A DNA stretch of 64,000 nucleotides from Calamus simplicifolius (taxonomy: Eukaryota > Streptophyta > Magnoliopsida > Arecales > Arecaceae): positions 828,332-892,331 of the forward strand of contig UESW01004380.1 in assembly GCA_900491605.1 (NCBI GenBank), written 5' to 3'. The notes under the pieces are model-generated. The model was not told the origin of the DNA and searched no databases. It saw only the letters and a list, made by a program, of their open reading frames with translations. This document shows, piece after piece, positions 10,741 to 24,000 of the stretch. A program made the translations under genes and the position numbers. Numbering within the stretch: the stretch's first letter is position 1; every line of letters begins with the position of its first letter.

Positions 10741-13700
10741 GCACTCAAGGAGGAAGTCGGCCAGCACTTGAGCTTTGATGGCCGGGCGAGGTTGAAATTG
10801 TATGTCGTGCTCGCTTAGTTCGACGGCCCATTTGGTCATCCTCCCCGATGTTTCTGGACGGTGGACCACCGCCTTGATGGGTTGATCGGTCAGGACCGTC
10901 ACTGAATGTGCTTGGAAATATGGTCGCAGCTTCCGGACCGAGGTAATCAAGGCAAGCACTATTTTCTCGATCCTGGTGTACCTCGTCTCCGCGTCGCGGA
11001 GCAGCCTACTCACATAGTAGATCGGTCTTTGGATCTTGCCTTCTTGCTTGACCAGTACCGAACAAACTGCTCCCTCGGAAACGGCCAGATACAGAAACAG
11101 AGTCTCCCCTGGGACCGGACTACTAAGAAGTGGAGGCGAGCCGAGGTACTTCTTGAGATCTTGAAATGATTTCTGGCATTCAGGAGTCCATTGGAAATTC
11201 TTGGCCGATCGGAGGGTTTTGAAGAAGGGGAGGCACCTCTCGGCTGACCGAGCTACGAAGCGGTTAAGGGCCGCTATTCTCCCGGTCAGGCGCTGGACCT
11301 CTTTAATGGACGCTGGGGGCGCCATTTGTTGGAGAGCTTGAATCTTCTGAGGGTTAGCCTCAATGCCGCGCTGGGAGACCATGAATCCGAGGAACTTCCC
11401 AGAATTGACGCCGAAGGCGCACTTGGTTGGGTTGAGCTTCATTCCATACTTGCGCAGCGTGGCAAAGCTCTCCGCGAGGTCCTCAACATGCCGCAGCGCT
11501 TCCTTGCTTTTGACCAGCATATCATCCACATACACCTCCATGTTCCGGCCGATTTGCTCCTTGAACACCTTGTTGACCAGGCGCTGGTAGGTCGCTCCTG
11601 CATTTTTAAGACCGAAAGGCATAACTCGGTAACAGTAGGTACCTCGGTCGGTTATGAAGGCTGTCTTTTCTTCATCCTCGGGGGCCATCCGGATCTGATT
11701 GTAGCCCGAATAGGCATCCATGAATGACAGCATTTGGTGGCCCGAGGTGGCATCCACAAGCTGGTCGATCCGAGGGAGAGGGAAGCTGTCCTTCGGGCAT
11801 GCCTTGTTGAGATCGGTGAAGTCGATGCAGATCCTCCATTTGCCATTCGACTTCTTCACCATGACGACGTTTGACAGCCAACTGGGGTAGTTTACCTCTC
11901 GGACAAAGTTGGCTTTGATGAGTTTGTCGACCTCCTCTTCAATGGCCTTTTGCCGCTCTGGGGCGAAGCTTCTCTTTTTCTGCTTAACGGGCCTGTGCAT
12001 CTCGTCCACATTGAGACGATGGACGAGGACTTCGGGGCTAATTCCTGGCATGTCGGAGGCGGTCCAGGCGAAGATGTCCGCGTTGCTTTGGAGGAATCTG
12101 ATTAGCTCGCGACGAGGCTCTCCCTCAAGCAGCGACCCGATCTTTGTGGTTCGGTCGGGCCGAGCTACGTCCAGCGGTACTTCTTCCAGCTCTTCCACCG
12201 GTTCTCCCCGTTGCTCGGCGAAATCCTCGCGGGCGTCTAGCCCGTCAACCTCGGGAATTCTGGACTGAAGGCTCGTGACAAAACATTGCCGAGCCATGGC
12301 TTGACTTCCCCGAACTACTCCAACTCCTTGCTCGGTGGGGAACTTCATCGACAGATGCGGGATAGAAACAACCGCCTTAAGAGACATCAAGCCGGGCCTG
12401 CCGAATATGGCATTATACGGGGACCTGAGGTCGGTCACTAGGAAGTCGGCTTGTACAACGGTTACAAAGGGCCAGGTTCCTGCGCGGACCGTCAGGGTGA
12501 CAATTCCTTCTGGGATGATGACGTCGCCGGTGAATCCCATCAAGGTGGAATCCACGGCTCGAAGGTTTTCCATGAGCAATTTCATCCTGGCAAACACATC
12601 GAGGTACAAAACGTTCACCGAGCTTCCACTATCAACCAGGATTCGGCTTACATCATAATTGTTCAAATTTAGGGAGACAACAAGTGCGTCCTCATGGGGA
12701 AGCTGTATCCCAAGAAGATCATCATCAGAAAAGGAGAGCTCGCCCGTGCGCGCCTTCTTTGGCACCGGTGCATCACCATTGCCCCCGGAGCCCGATCCGC
12801 CGGCCTCTTCAATCATGTTGATGCGGCCAACCACTGGCGGATTTGGAGGAGGAGGGAGTTGTGGGAGCTCAGGCTGGCGATCACCTCCCTGCTGCTGTGG
12901 CTCGGGTGCCCTTCTGAACTGGTCCAACCGTCCCCGCCGAATCAGTCTTTCGATCTCGTTCTTCAGCTGCCAGCATTCTTCAGTGTCATGGCCATGCTCC
13001 CTATGGTAGCGGCAGTACTTGGCGGGATCTCTCCGGGTTGGGTTCCCTCGGAGAGGCACTGGTCGGGGAAGCTGGCGCTCTATTTCCATGAGGATTTGTG
13101 CCCGGGGCACAGTCAACGGAGTGTAGCGATCGAATCGCCTAGGGGGACTCCGGGAGCGATTCCTTGGCGGCGGCGGAGGGACTCTTTGGCGGCGAGGTGG
13201 GCTTGGCCGACGGACAGGGCGGTGTCTGTCGGGAACTTTGGGCTCTTGCCTCTTCTTCGTCTGTTCAGCGCGGGCCATTCTCCGCGACTCCTCGACCCGA
13301 GCGTATTTGTCCGCAAGGGCCATCATATCAGACAGACACGGGGGGTAGCTGACTTCCATTGCCAAATAGAAGTCGCTCTCCTTTGAAACTCCCCCCGCTA
13401 GGGCGGACATGGCCACCTCATGATTAAGGTGGTCCACCTCCAACATGGCCTTGTTGAAACGGCCAAGATAATTTCTCAAGGACTCCCCCTCTCTTTGCTT
13501 GACTTCGGAGAGGGAGTCGGATCTCCGTCGGTGGCGGCGGCTGCTGACGAACTGGCCAATGAAAAGGTGGCTCAGCTCATCAAACGAATCGATGGAACCT
13601 GGTTTCAGGGCGTTGAACCAGGTTCGGGCGGATCCTCTGAGTGTGGATGGGAAGGCCCGGCAGAGGATCGCATCAGATGCTCCATGGAACATCATTATTG

Positions 13701-14355
13701 ACCGGAAGCTGCTGAGATGGTCGTCCGGATCAGTGGAGCCGTGATAGGGCTCGACGGTCGGCAGCTTGACATGGGAGGGGATCACTTCCTCCATGATCCC
13801 CTTAGAGAAAGGGATGCCCTGCTCTGTTTTGGGCTGAGGCAGGTGGATCTGCTTGGCGGCGTCCAGCTCCTGACGCATTTCTTGGATCTGACGGCGGATC
13901 TCCTCCTCGCCGGCGAGAGGAGCAGCCGGGCGGGAGAACCGCAAGGACGGCGTCGAATCATGGCGAGACGTTGCCGGAGAAAGGGAGCGGGCTCGCCGAG
14001 ATCTGGGAAGATCTCCATCGCAACCGGTTCGAGGGACCGGTTTGTCTCCCTGGGGCGACGCGGGGGGTCCGCTGATTCAAGCGGATCGGAGGAGGAGGTT
14101 GCCGGCGAAGAAGAAGTCGCCGTCTCTCTGGGGGTGTGGAGCAGGAGGAGGTGCAAGACGCTCCTGGACCAGGTGGGTGAGAGCCTGGACTTGTTGGACC
14201 AGCGTAGCAAACTGGTCCTGGGTCACCGGAATGGCAGGCGGCGACGGAGTCTCGACAGGTGGGGGTTGCGGCGCTGTGGCGCCAGTCGGATCAGGCCTCT
14301 GGGAGGCGACCTGATCGGGAGCATCAGAGGTTGTTCCTCTCTTCCGGTTGGCCAT
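10603..14355 (-). pseudogene. gag-PR-RT-RNase H of Tat C, one in-frame stop
   Basis: ATG at 14355-14353 (MANRKRG) is chosen because it lies 65 bp after the primer site and is in frame with the 1113-codon ORF below. A TGA at 14079-14077 interrupts gag after about 92 residues; otherwise the frame is open to 10603. Retrotrans_gag domain is at about 13750-13240 (PYHGSTDPDDHL, ARTWFNAL). A knuckle-like CX2HX4HX4C segment (CRYHREHGHDTEEC) is at 13014-12973. Protease DSG is at about 12633. RT (about 11990-11300) keeps YVDD near 11535-11523. RNase H runs to about 10760 (TDQPIKAVVHRPE). A frame change at about 10720 cuts off aRH and integrase. Confidence 0.92.
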
Positions 14356-14420
14356 CAGAGAGGTTCTTCTCCGGATCAAGATCCTTGTCTCCTTGTTTCA
14401 AGTTTTAATGGGACTTGAGG

Positions 14421-14437
14421 CCCTTCCTCTAGCGCCA
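14421..14437 (-). other. Primer binding site of Tat C
   Basis: Minus strand tggcgctagaggaaggg, three bases after the LTR terminal CA. Position and TGGCGC start fit the tRNA primer site of plant gypsy elements; which tRNA would need a tRNA 3'-end comparison. Element G has TGGCGCGCCAGGAAGGGG at the same spacing. Confidence 0.75.
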
Positions 14438-14776
14438 ATCTGTTGCCGCCGGGATCCGTCCTCCGACTCGGGCGCGGTCGGTCCTCCGAGAATGGGGCGC
14501 GGCGGACCTGCAAAACAGGAAGCCCTGCACACGGAAGGACACCGGGGGTGGTCCTCCGCGGAAGGCCCTCCGACGCTCAAGTCAGCGAGGAAGGAATCGG
14601 CGATCAACCAGACAAATGAGGAGGTGGATCTCTCCGGGAGACCTCTCCAGGGGGGCGGTCAATCGGAGGCTCCGGTAAGAACAGAGCACCGACGAGCTGC
14701 CGGGAGAGAGAGAGGTAACCCTGGAGCTTTTCGTGTGTCGAGGGTTGCGTACCTGAAGTGATCTGCCAAACTCGTG

Positions 14777-14782
14777 TTTATA
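14777..14782 (-). promoter_or_regulatory. Probable TATA box in the LTR of Tat C
   Basis: Minus strand reads gtctataaacac here, about 340 bp before the LTR end. It is the only good TATA match near the gag-proximal part of the LTR. Inferred from motif and position only. Confidence 0.5.
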
Positions 14783-15089
14783 GACTGTCACCTGGGAACT
14801 TGAGCGTCTTCTGGAAGGTACTGAGGTTGTTAAGATTCGAGGGTAGACAGAATCAGGCCGTTGTGGGGCCGTTAGAATCCACGCCTTGTCCGTTAAGGGA
14901 TCGACGGCTGGGAGAGCTCCTCGATGTCTTGGGATCTGGGTGAGTAGACCTGGGGCGGTTATAGTAGGTCTTAGGCCACGTCTCAATATGATCCCCTGCT
15001 CAGGGTGCTGCTCGGGTAGACTTGAACTCTCCTGCGCCAGGTTCCGCGGAGGTGGACGTCGGGGCGTGGATTGCAAGGTAGCAGCGGGC

Positions 15090-16699
15090 TATGGAAGCCC
15101 GGGGGAGACCGAGCTACGGAAGCCCGGAGGAGACCGAGCTACGGAAGCCCGGAAGAGGCCGAGCTACGGAAGCCCGGAAGAGGCCGAGCTACGGAAGCCC
15201 GGAAGAGGCCGAGCTACGGAAGCCCGGGGGAGGCCGGGCTACGAAGCCCGGAAGAGGCCGAGCTACGGAAGCCCGGGGGAGGCCGAGCTACGGAAGCCCG
15301 GAAGAGGCCGAGCTACGGAAGCCCGGGGGAGGCCGAGCTACGGAAGCCCGGAAGAGGCCGAGCTACGGAAGCCCGGGGGAGGCCGAGCTACAGAAGCCCG
15401 GAAGAGGCCGAGCTACGGAAGCCCGGAAGAGGCCGAGCTACGGAAGCCCGGAAGCGGCCGAGCTACGGAAGCCCGGGGGAGGCCGAGCTACGGAAGCCCG
15501 GAAGAGGCCGAGCTACGGAAGCCCGGGGAGGCCGAGCTACGGAAGCCCGGAAGAGGCCGAGCTACGGAAGCCCGGAAGAGGCCGAGCTACGGAAGCCCGG
15601 AAGCGGCCGAGCTACGGAAGCCCGGGGGAGGCCGAGCTACGGAAGCCCGGAAGAGGCCGAGCTACGGAAGCCCGGGGGAGGCCGAGCTACGGAAGCCCGG
15701 AAGAGGCCGAGCTACGGAAGCCCGGGGGAGGCCGAGCTACGGAAGCCCGGAAGAGGCCGAGCTACGGAAGCCCGGGGGAGGCCGAGCTACGGAAGCCCGG
15801 AAGAGGCCGAGCTACGGAAGCCCGGGGAGGCCGAGCTACGGAAGCTCGGAAGAGGCCGAGCTACGGAAGCCCGGAAGAGGCCGAGCTACGGAAGCCCGGA
15901 AGCGGCCGAGCTACGGAAGCCCGGGGAGGCCGAGCTACGGAAGCCCGGAAGAGGCCGAGCTACGGAAGCCCGGAAGAGGCCGAGCTACGGAAGCCCGGGG
16001 GGGCCGAGCTACGGAAGCCCGGAAGAGGCCGAGCTACGGAAGCCCGGAAGAGGCCGAGCTACGGAAGCCCGGAAGCGGCCGAGCTACGGAAGCCCGGAAG
16101 AGGCCGAGCTACGGAAGCCCGGGGAGGCCGAGCTACGGAAGCCCGGAAGAGGCCGAGCTACGGAAGCCCGGGGGAGGCCGAGCTACGGAAGCCCGGAAGA
16201 GGCCGAGCTACGGAAGCCCGGGGGAGGCCGAGCTACGGAAGCCCGGAAGAGGCCGAGCTACGGAAGCCCGGAAGAGGCCGAGCTACGGAAGCCCGGAAGC
16301 GGCCGAGCTATGGAAGCCCGGGGGAGGCCGAGCTACGGAAGCCCGGAAGAGGCCGAGCTACGGATGCCCGGAAGAGGCCGAGCTACGGAAGCCCGGGGGG
16401 GCCGAGCTACGGAAGCCCGGAAGAGGCCGAGCTACGGAAGCCCGGAAGAGGCCGAGCTACGGAAGCCCGGAAGCGGCCGAGCTACGGAAGCCCGGGGGAG
16501 GCCGAGCTACGGAAGCCCGGAAGAGGCCGAGCTACGGAAGCCCGGAAGAGGCCGAGCTACGGAAGCCCGGGGGAGGCCGAGCTACGGAAGCCCGGAAGAG
16601 GCCGAGCTACGGAAGCCCGGGGGAGGCCGAGCTACGGAAGCCCGGAAGAGGCCGAGCTACGGAAGCCCGGGGGAGGCCGAGCTACAGAAGCCCGGAAGA
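15090..16699 (-). repeat. Tandem array of about 64 copies of a 25-bp unit inside the Tat C LTR
   Basis: Plus-strand unit ggaagcccggaagaggccga plus gctac, with three main variants in the middle (gaagagg, gggggagg, gaagcgg) arranged in alternating blocks and a few 24-bp units. Because 25 is not a multiple of 3, all three plus-strand frames read the same 25-residue repeat (EAELRKPGRGRATEA, RKRPSYGSP) and stay open for 547-618 codons. The strand is antisense to the element, so these are not taken as genes. Confidence 0.95.
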
Positions 16700-16765
16700 G
16701 GGGGTCAGCCTTAGTCGTCTTGCACGAATATCAATGCAATGACGATTTTACCCCCCAACAAAGAC

Positions 16766-17631
16766 TATAAAATTTTACCTACTCAAGGTGTATACTCTAT
16801 CATTGAGGTCTATCAATATATAGCTGTACAGTAGCATGAAAATCCTTTTGTAAAAGTTATGATGTTTCAAAATATGTCCCTTGTACTAGATCTATAAGGT
16901 CTTCATTATTGTACAAACCTATAAGACTAAAATAAAAGTGATTACACCAATCAAAATCATTGTTAGTTGTGCTTATCCAGAGAGTAACATCATTAATCGT
17001 CATGAGGTCAAAAATATTTAGGTGCTCAAATATTTTCTTCATACCAATTTGACAATAAACATCATGTCTTACCATCGACTGCTCAAATCAAAATCTTAAG
17101 AAAGATGAATAAAAAAAAAATATTTTGGAAAGTCACGTTTAAATGCTGCAAAATTTTGGCTTCCAAAAAGAATATTGCAAATTTTTTTCCATGTATATAC
17201 TTTGCCAAATCAAGCCACTAAGGCTCAAGAGTAAGAACTTGACCAAGAGCAATCCAACACAATAAATGGATACTTTATTGAGATCTTCCTCTAAAGCAAG
17301 CCACAAAAATGTAGAAATTAGTGTAGCTTGGAACTTATGAAAAAACTTCCCTTAAAAAACTTTTCCGTAATCCCAATGATTGGACACATAATACATTCTC
17401 ACATCCTCTCTCTAGTGCATAGCAAATGTGAGACTAAATACATAGTAGTATGGCTCTTACATACTTCTTTCATTTAAGTCTTAGCATGCTTATTAAGCTA
17501 AGAGTTTTAATTTAAATTAAACATAAACCAAGTCTAATTCACAAGCATTATGACCCCATCTTCAATATCCCCTAGTCTATATGGATGATCGCTGGATCTA
17601 TTCCATCATCCAAAAAAACTAATCTAGGCAG
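16766..17631. other. AT-rich host DNA between Tat C and copia D
   Basis: No coding region, RNA gene or recognisable repeat. A 72-codon minus-strand ORF at 16857-17075 has no recognised motif and is not called. This stretch and 27037-28334 were one continuous region before copia D inserted. Confidence 0.5.
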
Positions 17632-17636
17632 TATAT

Positions 17637-19559
17637 TGTTAGTGTATGCCCTAAATCCAATTGGACTGAATGTTGTATACAATACAAATCAAATAAAATA
17701 GTTTCTTTATCTATCCAGATGTCTTTTATTTGATATATTTATCTGTGAGATAAAGTCCAAAAGAATATGAACCGTGCATATAAAATTTGTAATAGAGATT
17801 ACAAATTATGATATTCAAATTGCACGTTATGGTTCAATTCTTTAAACTTTCCTAGTCGATGTGTAGATGGGACTGGACACCATCAAACACCGTGAGACTA
17901 GCACACATTACATATCCTTACCCTTGGGATGAGCAGCTGATTTCACAAGCTGAAGTATGAAGATACTTGGATAGGTGTGTGGATGCTCGTTATTGTAACG
18001 ATGTATTGGATGACCCGTACAGAGATCCCATATGGATATTCTATATAGTGTCAATGGTTGATCTCTAATGACGGTGGTGTGAGTGATCCTTTGACTTGAG
18101 ATCTTCATTGCATCTCATGTGTGGAATGTCATGCTTTGACGGCATCCAAACGTCGCTCTAACCATGGGTGGCAAATATGGTGTCGGTTGGGTATGACATG
18201 AAGCACATGAAGATGGTGTTTGATCAAGACAGGATTCATCTACCTTGATAGAAATGGTTATATCCCATAGCCACTTGATGGATTAAATTGATTGATAAAT
18301 CCTTGCAATGTTGAGTTAGAATTCGAAATGGTTTCGAAGTTCTAATTCATATAGTCAATTTTTTCTGAGATCAAGTAAATAAAGAACAATTACAGGGTTG
18401 ATACATTCCATACCACTGATTGATCTGGGATATGTGATGAAAGGATTTGATCATACGGTAACCGTTCATGGATAGGTATTGATGGTCACATCAACAAAAC
18501 CTTTAGCAGTTGGGTGGTCATGATGCTTTGTTAGAGGCCTCTCATGATCTATAATCATGTTGTTGAATTAGACAAAGAGTTGTCCAATCATTCCTAGGGT
18601 CTATGATTAGGACATGATTATTGCCAACATGTTAAAGGGCCTAATGGGTCACACGCATTAAGAAGAATATTGGATGAATTAAAATAAGAATTAAATTAGA
18701 TTTAATTCAGATAAGATGATCAATTAAATAATTAGGTGAGACCCAATTTAAAGAAGATATAATTATAATGGATATGATCCATTATAATAGAAGGAATGTT
18801 AAGGAAAATTATTTGTACATATGATGAACAAATAATTGGATAGCGATATGTGACTTGATCCATATGATGGATAGCTCTGATTATTCAGGTATGGATGTCA
18901 AATCTCAGCCATGTGAAGAAGGAATCATGCCCATGGGATGAGGCATGATGAATCTCTACGGTTCGATGATGAACACGTACAAATTAGGGCATGTAGTTAT
19001 GGGATAACCAACTCCTAATTTCAAAGGCTGAGATTGTGACACTTGGATTAATCTTACCATGAAGATGGGAGGAGTTTCTTACCATGAAGATGGGAGTTTC
19101 TTACGATAATGATGGGAGTTTCTTACCATGAAGAGAGGTCTCTTCTTCTTTGAAATGTCTCATATTCAACCTATAAATATAGTTCCTTCCTACCAAGAAA
19201 GTAGAGCATGAGAAGAAAAGATTAGACTTTTCTTCAAAGATATCTTCTATAAGGAGATTCAAGAGACGCTAGCACCCCTCTCTCTCTCCCGTGGTGTCAT
19301 CTTTATACCTTGAAGGTCTTCATCCCTTCTTCTCTGTGTGGATCACTGTTAGAGGCCGACATGTGGACGGCTAGTGGCAGAGATTAACTGGCTTCATCTC
19401 ATCTACATCGATAAAGGATTCAGGTATGAATAAAATTAGATTTTATTTGAGATATAATAAGTTATTCCTAAGGATCCTGGGCATCTGAAAATTTTATATT
19501 ATACCTTTTGTAATGTTTATATGAATTTGATTCATATCTTGTATACATAATTCCCATCA
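17637..19559 (+). repeat. 5' LTR of copia D
   Basis: TGTTAGTG to CCCATCA, about 1.92 kb, aligned with 25084-27031 and 4092-6083. Preceded by the target duplication TATAT and followed after one base by the primer site. Confidence 0.96.
19171..19180 (+). promoter_or_regulatory. TATA box in 5' LTR of copia D
   Basis: ctataaatat, conserved in sequence and position in the three family A LTRs. In the 5' LTR it would start genomic RNA about 380 bp before the internal region. Confidence 0.65.
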
Positions 19560-19560
19560 A

Positions 19561-19572
19561 TGGTATCAGAGC
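19561..19572 (+). other. Primer binding site of copia D (initiator-Met tRNA)
   Basis: TGGTATCAGAGC, the standard plant copia primer site complementary to the 3' end of initiator methionine tRNA, one base after the LTR. Confidence 0.93.
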
Positions 19573-21099
19573 CCCCTTAGGCTACAGTTTCATTAATCTG
19601 ATAGGATACTTGAGTCAATATATTGATAATATGATTATTTATTTGCTTAAAATCATGAAGAGTTTTCATATATTGATAATAAATCTAAAATATAAAAATA
19701 TTTATTATTTGATGATAAACAATATTATTTAGATTTATGCATATTCATTATCATGTTCAAATAGAGTACTTTGATATATAGAGGAAAAGGTTTATTATAT
19801 GATAATAATAATAATTAATATATATGTGTCATGTTAAAATAGTAATGCATGATAGATACTATATGCTGAAATTCTAGAAATCATGTTTAGGATTTAATTT
19901 TAGCATGATGATTGATATGATTAAGATATGATATTCTTATAATAATGAATATTAAAAACTTTAGGGTTTGTTAGAGACATTACGATTTACATGGGATGTG
20001 AAACCGACATGTCATAACATGTAATTAAATGATAAGAAAATTTAAAATTTAAATTAAGAACTCTTATCATAACACCCTAGTTCACTATCCATAGTTATCA
20101 TAAAATTTAATAGATGATAAAGATTTAGGAAACTTAGACTTAACCATGTCATTGTTTGATCCTATGATCCCATAATTGATCTAATCAATTGGGCTTAACT
20201 ACATTGGTGTCTAGAAAGGTTTGATCATGGTTTTTAATTGCTCCATTCGCTGCCTGAGAAAACCCATTCAATGAGATCGAATGGTATGCTAAATAGGACC
20301 CCATTGATCAGCTGATCTGGCCATTGTTAGGGAAAGCTCTTAATTGATTAAATCAATTAAGGTTGATGAGGATGGTAGCAATTGATTTGGTCACATGATT
20401 AGGGTTCCTAAATTAGATAGTGATCAGAATCCTAATTTGATTAGGAGTCCCAATCATAGATTGGATCTTATGAAATTAAGGTTAATTGAGATTAATCTAA
20501 AATCTACATATAGGATATGTAACCTAGCATAGTACAAATGTTGTAGATATAGATGGGACCTTTATGCGCTAAATCCCTCCACGAATATTAAGTCATAAGC
20601 CTTCCATTGTTCACATGATACAAAATCATTAGGTCATGAGATTTGTTGTGCCAAAGCTAAGGTCGAGTGTACCTATGAGGAGTTGATTGTGGAACAATGG
20701 GTTGACTTAACTAGATTAGCTGGCATAATTGGCCAAAGTCAGGGTCAGTCTAATCTAGAGGCAAACTTTAGGGTGATCACATATGAATGTAATTGACAAG
20801 GTAATGTCTCCTAAATGATCTAGGAGTCACATTAGATGTGATTGATAATAATCTACCAAATTTGGCTTACCGATATTTATTGTGCCAAAGCCAAGGGTCA
20901 AGGTAATTCAAATGAGGATCCTAGCCCACTAAGGAAATTGAATGTCAATTTCTCAAGATTAATAGAGATGGCTATTAACCTTGATAAAATAGTGGAAGAA
21001 ACCAACTTAATTAAAAATCTAGAATTACCATATTAAGTTGGTGATTAGTATTCATAGTAATTGACTCGTTCTAATTTTATGTAGGTTATCAGAGAAACC
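19573..21099 (+). other. Long untranslated leader of copia D
   Basis: About 1.5 kb of AT-rich sequence between primer site and gag ATG. No ORF of interest; its right half matches 1-762 of A1. It probably holds packaging signals, by analogy only. Confidence 0.7.
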
Positions 21100-24000
21100 A
21101 TGAGTGTAAACATCAACCTAAGGAATATTTTAGAATCCAACAAATTGACTGGACTCAACTTTCCTGATTGCTAAGGAATGTAAGGATCGTTCTTCGATCT
21201 GAGAAAATTCTTTTTGTCCTAGATGAGGTTGTATCAGAGGTTCCACCAGCGGATGCTCCAACTGATGTTTATGTGGCATACAACCAGTATAAAGATACTG
21301 AAGACATGGCCACATGTTTGATGTTGGCCTCAATGTCGTTTGATCTTCAGAAACAACATGAGCATATGAATGCTCAGGAGATTTTGATGCACTTGCAAGA
21401 GTTATTTGGTGCACAGTCTCGATATGAGAGGTTTCAAATTTTTAAAGAGCTGTTTCAGTGCAAAATGACTGAGGATTCATCAGTGGGTGCCCACGTACTA
21501 AAATGATCAATTTGATTGAAAAGTTGGCACGATTGGGTTTTGTGATGAATCATGAACTAGGTGTTGACTTGGTTATGCAGTCATTACCTTCCAGCTATTC
21601 AAAGTTTGTTCTTAATTTCAACATGAACAAGCTAGAGACATCTCTACCTGAGCTCGCGAATATGCTGACAAATGTCGAGCCCAACATTAAGAAAGAAAAG
21701 GGGTAGGTTATGGTCGTGAAGTCTTCTGGCGCTCGTAAGAAGCGGCCAAAGAAGAATAAGGTCCAAAAGGCCAAGGCAACTAAACCAAATAAGGGCATCA
21801 AGAAAAATAAAGTAGCCAAGGAGAAATGTCACTTCTGTGGAAAGGAAGGGCACTGGAAGAGAAACTGCAAAGCTTATCTGGCTAGCCTGAAAGAAAAGAA
21901 ATATACAGATGCTTCTACTTCAGGTATATTTATGATTGAGATATTTTCTTATGTTACTTCTTATTCTACTTGGGTATTGGATACTGGTTGTGGATCTCAT
22001 ATTTGCATTAATATGCAGATGATAAGAAGCAGTAGAAAGCTGAAAAAAAGATAAAGCGATCCTGCGCATGAAAAATGGAGCAAAGGTTGTTGCTTTAGCT
22101 ATATGATCTTGTTCTTTGTCTTTGCCCACTGGGCTTGTAATGGAGCTTAATAATTGTTACTATGTTCCAAATATGACAAAGAATATTATTTTTGTTTCAT
22201 GTCTTGTAAATGATGGATATACATTTGAAATTGGAAATAAAGGAATTTTAATTTTTAAAAATGAAATGTTCTTTGGTTCTGCTGAAATGTTCAACGGGAT
22301 TTATGTTTTGAATTTACAATACCCTATTCTCAATGTAGAAACTAAGAAATTAAAATCAAATAATTCTAAAAACTCATTCCTATGGCACTGTCATTTAAGC
22401 CATGTAAATGAAATACGTTTAACCAAGTTACATAAGGATGGCTATTTGGGCTCATTCGATTGAGAATCGTTTGAGGAATGTGAGTCATGCTTACGTAGCA
22501 AAATGACTAAGTCATCCTTTACTAAAAAGGATGAGCGAGCAACTGAATGTTTAGGACTAGTACATTCGGATGTATGTGGTCCTATCAATATTCAGGCAAT
22601 AGGAGGTTTTTCTTACTTCATCACATTTATAGATGACCATAGCAGGTATGGTTATGTATATCTGATGAAGCACAAATCTAAAGCCTTTGAAAAATTCAAA
22701 GAATTTAGATCCAAGGTAGAAAAACAAAGTGGTAAAAGTATTAAGATACTTCGATCAAATCGAGGTGGGGAATACTTAAGCCATGAGTTCTTAGAATATT
22801 TGAAGGAGAATGGGATTCTTTCTTAGTGGACTCCTCCTGATACGCTACAGCATAATGGTGTATCAGAAAGGAGAAATCGCACATTATTAGATATGGTGCG
22901 ATCAATGATGAGCCTTGTAAATCTTTCAAAAATGTTTTGGGGTTATGCCCTACACACAGCCGAATACACTCTAAATCGAGTTCCATCTAAGTCGATCAGT
23001 TCCACTCCCTATGAGATATGGTGTGGAAAGAAACTAACCCATAGTCATCTAAGGATTTGGGGTTGCTACGCTTATGTAAAGCGTAATGAGTCAAACAAGC
23101 TGGCAGCTAGATTTGACAAGTATAATTTTGTGGGGTATCCTAAAGAAACAAAAGGATACTACTTCTACCAGCCACTCGAGCAAAAGATGTTTGTCTCAAG
23201 GCATGCCATATTTCTAGAGAATGAGATTTTTCTAAGAAATGGTAGTGGCAAAATATTGAGATTAGTGAAACTCAAGAACCACAAATTGACACAGACCGAT
23301 TAGATGACATGGAGCAAATATCAAATGTAGTGGGAGTTGAGCAAGAGACTCAACTCACATTTAGGCAACATTTACGTGAACCTCTATCAGAAATGATGGA
23401 GCCACAGGAAGCTCCAAGTACACATCAGCTACGTTGGTCTAGTAGAACACATCATATTCCTGAGAGATATGGATTTCTTATAGAAGATGATGAGCCTACT
23501 AACTACGATGAAGCAATTTATGACATTGACTCCAAGAGATGGCTTGAAGCCATGAAGTCTGAAATAGACTCCATGTACGACAACCAAGTATGGACTTTGG
23601 TTGATCCACCTGAAGGGATAAAACTCATTAGGTGCAATGGGTTTTCAAGAAGAAGACAGACATGGATGGTAATGTGATTACCTATAAGGCGAGGCTAGTT
23701 GCAAAAGGTTACAAGCAAAGGCAAGGTGTTGACTTTGATGAAACCTTTTCTTCCGTAGCCATGCTTAAGTCCATAAGGATTTTGCTTGCGATTGCAGCCT
23801 ATTACGATTATGAGATATGACAAATGGATGTCAAGACCGCCTTCCTAAATGGTGATTTAGTGGAGGATGTGTATATGACACAACCTAAGGGTTTTGAGTC
23901 CATTGATTCTAAAAAGGTATGCAAGCTGCAAAGGTCCATTTATGGACTTAAGCAAGCCTCTAGAAGTTGGAACATCCGTTTTGATGAAACAATCAAAAAG

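Larger units (their letters stand above)
7946..16760 (-). mobile_element. Ty3/gypsy Tat-lineage retrotransposon C, lacking its 3' LTR
   Basis: Minus-strand order is 5' LTR (16760 to 14441), primer binding site, gag, PR, RT, RNase H, a second archaeal-type RNase H (aRH), integrase, then a 3' UTR with a tandem array. The aRH between RNase H and integrase is diagnostic of the plant Tat clade. The 5' LTR has TGTTG/CAACA ends. The base pairs beyond it (16761-16765, AAGAC) would be the target duplication, but no 3' LTR or second AAGAC is found at the left end; the element stops at the N. Confidence 0.92.
14441..16760 (-). repeat. 5' LTR of Tat C, enlarged by a 25-bp array
   Basis: On the minus strand it starts TGTTGGGGGG (16760) and ends GGCGGCAACA (14441), giving TGTTG/CAACA inverted ends, followed after three bases by the primer site. 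About 2.32 kb, of which about 1.6 kb is the tandem array. The non-array part (14441-15090) holds the probable promoter. Confidence 0.88.

Noticed and set aside
12694..13386. Plus-strand 230-codon ORF
   Set aside because: Shadow of Tat gag; no domain.
14886..16770. Three plus-strand ORFs of 547-618 codons
   Set aside because: They are the 25-bp array read in three frames, antisense to the element; the same peptide repeat in every frame is a length artefact.
16857..17075. Minus-strand 72-codon ORF
   Set aside because: AT-rich chance ORF, no recognised motif.
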